From DATAMF01 sp964472565 (lineage in GTDB: Bacteria > Chloroflexota > Anaerolineae > Aggregatilineales > Aggregatilineaceae), in NCBI GenBank assembly GCA_964472565.1, contig CAYYNB010000188.1:1-11250 (forward strand): a DNA stretch of 11,250 nt. The letters run 5' to 3'. The notes beneath the pieces are model-generated. The model did not search any database and was not told the DNA's origin. It saw only the letters and a program-made list of their open reading frames with translations. Below are positions 6,497-11,250 of this stretch, in pieces. Each line of letters starts with the position of its first letter. Position 1 is the first letter of the stretch. The translations under genes and the position numbers were made by a program.

Positions 6497-9217
6497 ATGA
6501 TTGAAACGAAACAACAGTCACGCGGCATCAAACAAATGATCCAGGGTGTGTTGGGTCAGATTGTACGGATGCTTGGCGGGGCCAGCATGATTAAGTTCTT
6601 AATCCGGCGTTTGCTGGCCGCTATTCCCGTTTTGCTCGCCATTTTGTTAGTGACCTTTACGCTGTCACACCTGCTGCCAGGTGGTCCGTTTAACGCAGTG
6701 GGCCAGCGGCGTATGCCCGACTATATGGTGGAGCAACTCAAGGAGCAATTTGGGTTAAACCGTTCGTTGATTGTAAACACATGGCATGATGGGTACTGCC
6801 CTGAGTCCGAAAAATATATGGATGCTGCCGGGTGTTACGATGAATACAACGATGAAATGGACGACTACCATTTTGCTCAGGATCAGTATCCGGCTCAAAC
6901 CGCAGGATACCAAATCACTCAGCCGTGGTATCAGGAAGCCAAAGCTCAATATGATGCCGATTTAGCCGTGTACCAGGAAAATCTGAAGCAGTTTCAGGAA
7001 TTTACCGCCTCACAGGAATTGAATACTGCTTATAACGATTATGTGGCAGCCCAAGCGGACTATGAAACGGCTCAAGCCGCGTACGAACCGCGTGCGACCC
7101 AAACCAACCCACCGGTATCTTACCGGGAACTGGTCGCGTATGGTACGGCGATGGATCAGGCGGCGAATGCGCTCGAAGCGACCAAAGAAAATTTTGGAGT
7201 GACGTATTCCACCTTTGCCGCCACTGCGACACGCGAAGGACTGCCCGGCGCGGATGCGAACTTTGAAACGAAACTGGCCGGTTATGAATCGATTCGGGCT
7301 GAGGAAGAAAGCTATCTGGAAGCGCGGAATGCTGAAATCGCGGCGTACCAGGGCGAAGGCCAACCTTACGCCAACTTCCAGGCGGCAGCGGATGCTTATT
7401 TGCCCGCGAAAGACGCTTATGAAAGCTATATGCAGGCTAAGGTCCAGTATGATGCCGTCAAGGATGAGTATCTGAAACTCTTTGAGGCTTTCCAGGCCAC
7501 TGAAACTGAATACAACACCGCGCTCGAAGCATACAATAATGCAAAGACCGAGTCGGATGAAACTATCGTGCCGTACCGGGAGAAGATGCTGGAGTCGAAG
7601 AACAAAGTTCAGGCTTATGAAAGCGCAAAATCGACTTATGAGTCAGCAGAACGCGATCTGGGCAAATTCGACACCTATTCTATCGATCTGGAAAAACACG
7701 AGGCTGATCTGGCGCAGATGGAAACGGATCTGCAACCGCTGTTGGATGCGGTGAATGAAGCACAGACGGCTGTGGATCAGGCATCGGAAGATGAACTCGA
7801 AGCGGCACAGACTCAACTGGCCCAGGCTCAGGTCGCGTATCAGGCGGCGGCTGAACCGTATAATAAGGCGAAGTCGCGTTATGACAAGTACCAGGAAGCG
7901 CTGAAGGCCTTTGAAGATGCAAAAGCGGCCTATGAAGCGGCGGGTACGACGTATGAAGCTGACCTGGATCAATACAAAAAAGACCTGGCGGAGTTCGATG
8001 CCCAAGTAACCCAAGCTGATGAAGCATTAAAGCCTTATAAAGCCGAACTGGATGCGAAACAGGCCGTTATGGACAACGCCACCGCCGAACTCGCTCCTTA
8101 CGCAGACTATGCAGCCGCCTGGGAAGAAGTGAAAGATTATGTTGCGGATGAGGCTCAGTTAGCCGAAAAAGAAACTGAACTGGCCGATCTGAAGCAGCAG
8201 TATCTCGACGCGAAAGCAGCCTGGAATGAGGCGTCGAAGTCATTGGTCGAACAGCCCGAAGAGCCAGTTGCTCCCATTGCGCCGGCGAAGCCTGCCAGTC
8301 CCAAAGAACCGGTGAAGCCGAAGGCGTGGAGTCTGCTGCCGACCAAGCGGGTCGAAACTGAAACGCTCGGTGGTACACAAACCTCGATCCAACAGGTGAA
8401 GAAGGAAGTCTGGCGTATTGACATCCTCAATTCGCAGTTCTTCAATTACCTGTGGGATGCAATGCACCTGGAATTTGGCCCGTCGCTGAACAAAGCGCTG
8501 CGCGACCAGAATGTTCGGGTGAGCGATGAAATTGCGCGCCGTTTGCCGGTCTCGATGCAGGTCGGTGTGTTCGCGGTGCTGCTGGGCTTCCTGCTGGGTA
8601 TTCCGTTGGGCGTTTTGGCTGCGGTGTACCATAACAGCGCGGTAGACTATGTGTCGATGTTCTTTGCCGTTATTGGACAATCAACACCATCGATTGTGCT
8701 GGCACCCATTCTGATCATCGTATTTGCGGTGGAACTGGGTTGGGTGCCGGTGGCGGACCAGAAGGCGACATGGCAAGATGGACCGCAGTTCTCGCTGTAC
8801 TATCTGCAAATTCTGGCACTGCCGGTGATCACACTGGGTGTTGGTATGAGTGCCGGTATCGCCCGTCTCACGCGCGCCAGTCTGCTCCAGGTGCTGCATG
8901 AAGACTATGTTCGTACCGCCCGCGCGAAGGGTCTGCGGGAACGCGTCGTGATTTATGTCCACGCGCTGAAGAACGCCTTGATCCCGGTGGCGACCATTTT
9001 GGGACCGCTGCTCGCAGGTGTGTTAACGGGTACGTTTGTGGTGGAGCTGATCTATGTGATCCCTGGTCTTGGCAAGGTCTTTGTCGAGAGCGTGGCAGCA
9101 CGCGACTACACGATGATTATGGGCGTGTCGCTGCTCTACTCGATCTTTCTCATCCTGGGGAACATCCTGGTAGACATCATGTACACCTGGCTCGATCCGC
9201 GCATCCGTTTCGATTAA
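6497..9217 (+). CDS. oppB: Oligopeptide ABC transporter permease OppB with a giant extracellular coiled-coil insertion
   Basis: This is the second pore subunit, 906 aa against roughly 306-330 aa for the family. The two ends are ordinary OppB. IKFLIRRLLAAIPVLLAILL (32-51) starts TM1, then HLLPGGPF (58-65) and LKEQFGLNRSL (81-91). Much later come FGPSLNKALRDQ (660-671) and IARRLPVSMQVG (679-690), TM helices near 685-709, 717-747, 769-787, 829-851 and 873-895, and the EAA loop RTARAKGL...HALKNALIP (806-830). It ends TWLDPRIRFD. Between ~96 and ~643 lies an extra block predicted to be extracytoplasmic. The ATG at 6497 has AAGGA 8 nt upstream and adds 30 residues before the conserved MIKFLIRR. The ATG at 6587 would remove that extension but has only a weak GGCGGGG upstream. 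It is the last gene of the operon, followed by a terminator. Confidence 0.93.
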   Translation: MIETKQQSRGIKQMIQGVLGQIVRMLGGASMIKFLIRRLLAAIPVLLAILLVTFTLSHLLPGGPFNAVGQRRMPDYMVEQLKEQFGLNRSLIVNTWHDGYCPESEKYMDAAGCYDEYNDEMDDYHFAQDQYPAQTAGYQITQPWYQEAKAQYDADLAVYQENLKQFQEFTASQELNTAYNDYVAAQADYETAQAAYEPRATQTNPPVSYRELVAYGTAMDQAANALEATKENFGVTYSTFAATATREGLPGADANFETKLAGYESIRAEEESYLEARNAEIAAYQGEGQPYANFQAAADAYLPAKDAYESYMQAKVQYDAVKDEYLKLFEAFQATETEYNTALEAYNNAKTESDETIVPYREKMLESKNKVQAYESAKSTYESAERDLGKFDTYSIDLEKHEADLAQMETDLQPLLDAVNEAQTAVDQASEDELEAAQTQLAQAQVAYQAAAEPYNKAKSRYDKYQEALKAFEDAKAAYEAAGTTYEADLDQYKKDLAEFDAQVTQADEALKPYKAELDAKQAVMDNATAELAPYADYAAAWEEVKDYVADEAQLAEKETELADLKQQYLDAKAAWNEASKSLVEQPEEPVAPIAPAKPASPKEPVKPKAWSLLPTKRVETETLGGTQTSIQQVKKEVWRIDILNSQFFNYLWDAMHLEFGPSLNKALRDQNVRVSDEIARRLPVSMQVGVFAVLLGFLLGIPLGVLAAVYHNSAVDYVSMFFAVIGQSTPSIVLAPILIIVFAVELGWVPVADQKATWQDGPQFSLYYLQILALPVITLGVGMSAGIARLTRASLLQVLHEDYVRTARAKGLRERVVIYVHALKNALIPVATILGPLLAGVLTGTFVVELIYVIPGLGKVFVESVAARDYTMIMGVSLLYSIFLILGNILVDIMYTWLDPRIRFD
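6782..8425 (+). other. Region of oppB encoding the Tyr-heptad coiled coil and Pro-rich hinge
   Basis: Residues ~96-643 of OppB replace what is normally a short extracytoplasmic loop. After a Cys pair (101, 113), residues ~140-585 are helical, low in Gly, and rich in Ala, Glu, Gln, Asp, Lys and Tyr. Aromatic residues recur every seven positions in long runs: 145/152/159/166, 182/189/196, 311/318/325/332/339/346 and 465/472/479/486/493/500. Breaks such as NPP (204-206) and EGLPG (247-251) suggest several helices folded back on one another. Residues 585-611 are Pro-rich with PxxP-like spacing and probably form an extended hinge. The DNA repeats are diverged, so this is not a recent tandem expansion. 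Confidence 0.75.
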
Positions 9218-9242
9218 GCGTGAACAGTTTGATCCGCATAGG

Positions 9243-9280
9243 CGGGGGGCACTGGCAACAGCGCCTCCCGTTTTTGTTTT
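9243..9280 (+). terminator. Intrinsic terminator of the opp operon
   Basis: CGGGGGGC (9243-9250) pairs with GCCTCCCG (9263-9270), one pair being G-U. After an A/C mismatch, CTG (9252-9254) pairs with CAG (9259-9261) around a GCAA tetraloop of the GNRA type. TTTTTGTTTT follows (9271-9280). It lies 25 nt after the oppB stop codon. Confidence 0.85.
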
Positions 9281-9297
9281 GTGTAGGTCAAACGTAG

Positions 9298-9325
9298 TTG
9301 TGGATTCCGCTCATGTCGTTACAAT
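9298..9325 (+). promoter_or_regulatory. Predicted promoter of the FHA-domain gene
   Basis: TTGTGG (9298-9303) and TACAAT (9320-9325, 5 of 6 -10 bases) are 16 nt apart, just after the operon terminator. Predicted initiation near 9332 would leave the in-frame ATG at 9313 outside the transcript, which supports the downstream start at 9370. Confidence 0.45.
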
Positions 9326-9369
9326 TGGAGAAAGGAGAGAAGCAGCGCATCCCCAGCGGAGCAGAGCAT

Positions 9370-11250
9370 ATGTTGTACGGCAGATTAGATGTGTATTGGC
9401 CTGACGGCCCGGTGGAAAGCCATCGCTTAGAGAGGCCGACCTTAGCAGTAGGCCGCTCATCCGGCAATGATATTGTGCTTGATACCACCGCTGTCTCGCG
9501 CTATCACATCACACTGACGTTTAAAAATCAGCAGGTACTATTGGCTGATCTCCAATCGGTGAATGGAACGTATGTGGATGGGGAGCGGCTTGATCCTAAT
9601 ACGCCCTTTGCATTACGAGGGGGCGAAGAAATCCAGATTGGGGATATTCGGCTGATTTACTACCCCCCGGCTGAAGTGACCAGCCCACTCAGCGATACCA
9701 CGCAGCGCATCACACTGTCGCAGGCAACTTACAAGGTTGAACTTGAAGGCCCGGATATGGCGGTGGCCCCAGGGGCACATGTGCAGGCCACACTTAAGGT
9801 TGAAAATATTAGCCCCAGCACCGATACCTATGCCGTTGAAGTGGATGGACTACCCAAAGGCTGGGCGCGGCTGGATCGGGTCGAAATGGAAGTGGAGCCG
9901 GGTGAGCAAGCGCAAGCGATTATTAGCTTTAAGCCGTTACGACGCAGTGAAAGCGCACCGGGAGAATACCGGGCAATGATTCGGGTACGGTCCAAGCGCC
10001 AACCCGCTCAAACGACAGAAGTGCCGACGGTGTTTCATGTGCTGGCATTCAGCGGGTTTGGGATGGCATTGGGCAGTGAGCATGTAGACAGCAATGGACT
10101 TTTAAAGCTGTATGTTCATAACCAGGGGAATGCACCGCTGGCATTGAACCTTTTTGGTGTTGATCCGTCTCAGGCGCTGCGTTTCCAGTTTCCCGCTGCC
10201 GGATTGGTGTTGGGACCGGGCGAACGGCAGACGTTGACGGGCGCTGTTAAGCCGCGCCACCATCGTTTGTTTGGTGCCGAACGCCGCTATGAGTTTGCCG
10301 TAAGTGCCCGCGCTCAAGATGCCTCTGGATTTGTGGCATCGGTGCCAGGGTTTTACCATGAAAAAGCCACATTACCGGCCTGGGTGCCGGTCATTGGTGT
10401 TCCGCTGATTGCCCTGGGGGCGATGCTGTTGGTCGGACTGGTGTTCCTGCTGTTGGGACGGGATGGTGATGAGGAGGAGCAAGCGCCCGCCGCATTTCCC
10501 CAAATCCTTACGTTTGCCGTATCCAATCCAACCGTGACTGTCGGAGAAAACGCCGAATTCAATTGGAGTGTGGCAAACGCTGATCGGGTGACGCTGACGG
10601 TTCAACATGGTGAAAATCAGCAGGAAACAGCGTTCGGACCAGACCAACTGACGTATACTCAGCCGGTTGAAGAAGCAGGGCAATATACGGCTGTTTTAAC
10701 GGCGTACAACGGCGACAGCAAAAGTGAGCAACCCTTAACTTTACAGGTTGTCCCGCGCGTCACGCTCGCGGTTGATACGAAGGGCGTCAGCCGGTTTGTG
10801 CTGTTTGTCGAATATCCGCTGCAAGTCAGTTGGGATGTGGTGGGCGCGGCTGAAATTGCGGGCGGATACGATATTGCATTAACCCTCGACAGCGCAACAG
10901 ACCGTATTACGCTGATGGCTACGCCTGGGGCGCTGACGGGGTCGCAGACGATCCCGTTTGTCCCGCGCGATGAACAGGGAGAATGGCTGTTCACGCTGAC
11001 GGCAACCGGACCTGATGGCGTAACCAACCGACAGACCCAAAAAGTTGCAGTAGCGGAAGTGGTGCGCCCATTGTGCGAACTCAGCGCGGAACAGACGATT
11101 CTGCGCAAGGGGCCGGGCACAACTTATGAGGCCATTATCCCGCCGATAGAACGCCCCACCGAAGGCAGTTTTCCGCTGCCGATGATAGGGCGGAATGAAC
11201 AAGGTGATTGGCTGCAAGCATCGTATGGGGCGGGGGAAAATCCAGTACGG
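9370..11250 (+). CDS. FHA-domain transmembrane protein with Ig-like and SH3b modules (3' end outside window)
   Basis: The frame is open for 627 codons to the window edge. Residues 1-95 are a forkhead-associated domain, which binds phosphothreonine peptides. Its key residues are present: Gly28-Arg29, Ser43-Arg44-x-His46 and Asn65-Gly66-Thr67. Residues ~110-330 look like two beta-sandwich modules; VEPGEQAQAIISFKP resembles NEW3-type domains. One TM helix spans ~339-362. Outside it come an acidic stretch (365-370), two Ig-like domains (~376-461 and ~462-565), and the start of an SH3b domain with LRKGPGTTY (578-586) and GRNEQGDWLQASY. Charges around the helix favour FHA in the cytoplasm and SH3b outside. 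GGAG (9358-9361) is 8 nt before the ATG; an in-frame ATG at 9313 lacks a ribosome site. This design suits reporting Ser/Thr-kinase status across the membrane, but no kinase is visible here. Confidence 0.85.
   Translation, partial: MLYGRLDVYWPDGPVESHRLERPTLAVGRSSGNDIVLDTTAVSRYHITLTFKNQQVLLADLQSVNGTYVDGERLDPNTPFALRGGEEIQIGDIRLIYYPPAEVTSPLSDTTQRITLSQATYKVELEGPDMAVAPGAHVQATLKVENISPSTDTYAVEVDGLPKGWARLDRVEMEVEPGEQAQAIISFKPLRRSESAPGEYRAMIRVRSKRQPAQTTEVPTVFHVLAFSGFGMALGSEHVDSNGLLKLYVHNQGNAPLALNLFGVDPSQALRFQFPAAGLVLGPGERQTLTGAVKPRHHRLFGAERRYEFAVSARAQDASGFVASVPGFYHEKATLPAWVPVIGVPLIALGAMLLVGLVFLLLGRDGDEEEQAPAAFPQILTFAVSNPTVTVGENAEFNWSVANADRVTLTVQHGENQQETAFGPDQLTYTQPVEEAGQYTAVLTAYNGDSKSEQPLTLQVVPRVTLAVDTKGVSRFVLFVEYPLQVSWDVVGAAEIAGGYDIALTLDSATDRITLMATPGALTGSQTIPFVPRDEQGEWLFTLTATGPDGVTNRQTQKVAVAEVVRPLCELSAEQTILRKGPGTTYEAIIPPIERPTEGSFPLPMIGRNEQGDWLQASYGAGENPVR

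Noticed and set aside
5625..6521. A 298-codon open frame on the - strand opposite the lipoprotein gene
   Set aside because: It has a Phe/His/Arg-rich composition typical of antisense frames and covers the conserved Cys/GWV repeats of the + strand gene. No recognisable domain.
6929..8250. The OppB helical block as a separate SMC-like or EnvC-like gene fused by misassembly
   Set aside because: The frame is continuous from conserved OppB N-terminus to conserved C-terminus with no internal stop or frame change, and TM1 and TM2 flank it exactly as in other OppB proteins. The assembly check is listed under findings.
6929..8250. Recent tandem DNA duplication making up the OppB coiled coil
   Set aside because: The protein repeats are periodic, but I see no long matching DNA units; codons differ between heptads, so any duplication is old.

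Overview
The window looks like part of a Chloroflexota chromosome, probably an Anaerolineae-type lineage. This is an inference from gene style, not from a marker gene. The clues are bacterial-SH3 (SH3b) modules in three separate genes, a fasciclin (FAS1) segment in a probable lipoprotein, and an FHA - membrane helix - Ig-like - SH3b protein. All supported genes lie on the + strand. No rRNA, tRNA, CRISPR array or transposase gene was seen.

Left edge (1-795): a secreted SH3b-domain protein whose reading frame is broken. A clean signal peptide is encoded in one frame (64-273) and the SH3b domain in another (242-757). A run of ten G lies between them, and the first ~240 bases look richer in G+C at third codon positions than the rest. 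A strong intrinsic terminator follows (765-795).

Centre (796-9280): one transcription unit for an oligopeptide-type ABC transporter. It runs promoter, GC-rich leader hairpin, oppD, oppF, oppC, a large SH3-like/FAS1 lipoprotein gene, oppB, terminator. The two ATPases look ordinary and complete. The outward-facing parts do not. OppB is 906 aa, about three times the usual length, because roughly 550 residues of Tyr-heptad coiled coil plus a Pro-rich hinge sit in its first extracytoplasmic loop. OppC has two enlarged outer loops, one with four cysteines. No OppA-type solute-binding protein is encoded in the unit; its place is taken by a 735-aa probable lipoprotein with five Cys-paired SH3-like repeats.

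The first of those repeats is interrupted by exactly 158 codons that read as a circularly permuted FAS1 domain, flanked by the near-identical direct repeats GGCAATAT and GGTAATAT. Taken together, the transporter seems to carry a dedicated extracellular superstructure. Whether this serves substrate capture, wall or S-layer anchoring, or signalling cannot be told from sequence.

Right edge (9281-11250): a new promoter and the start of a membrane-spanning FHA-domain protein with extracellular Ig-like and SH3b modules. It continues past the window.
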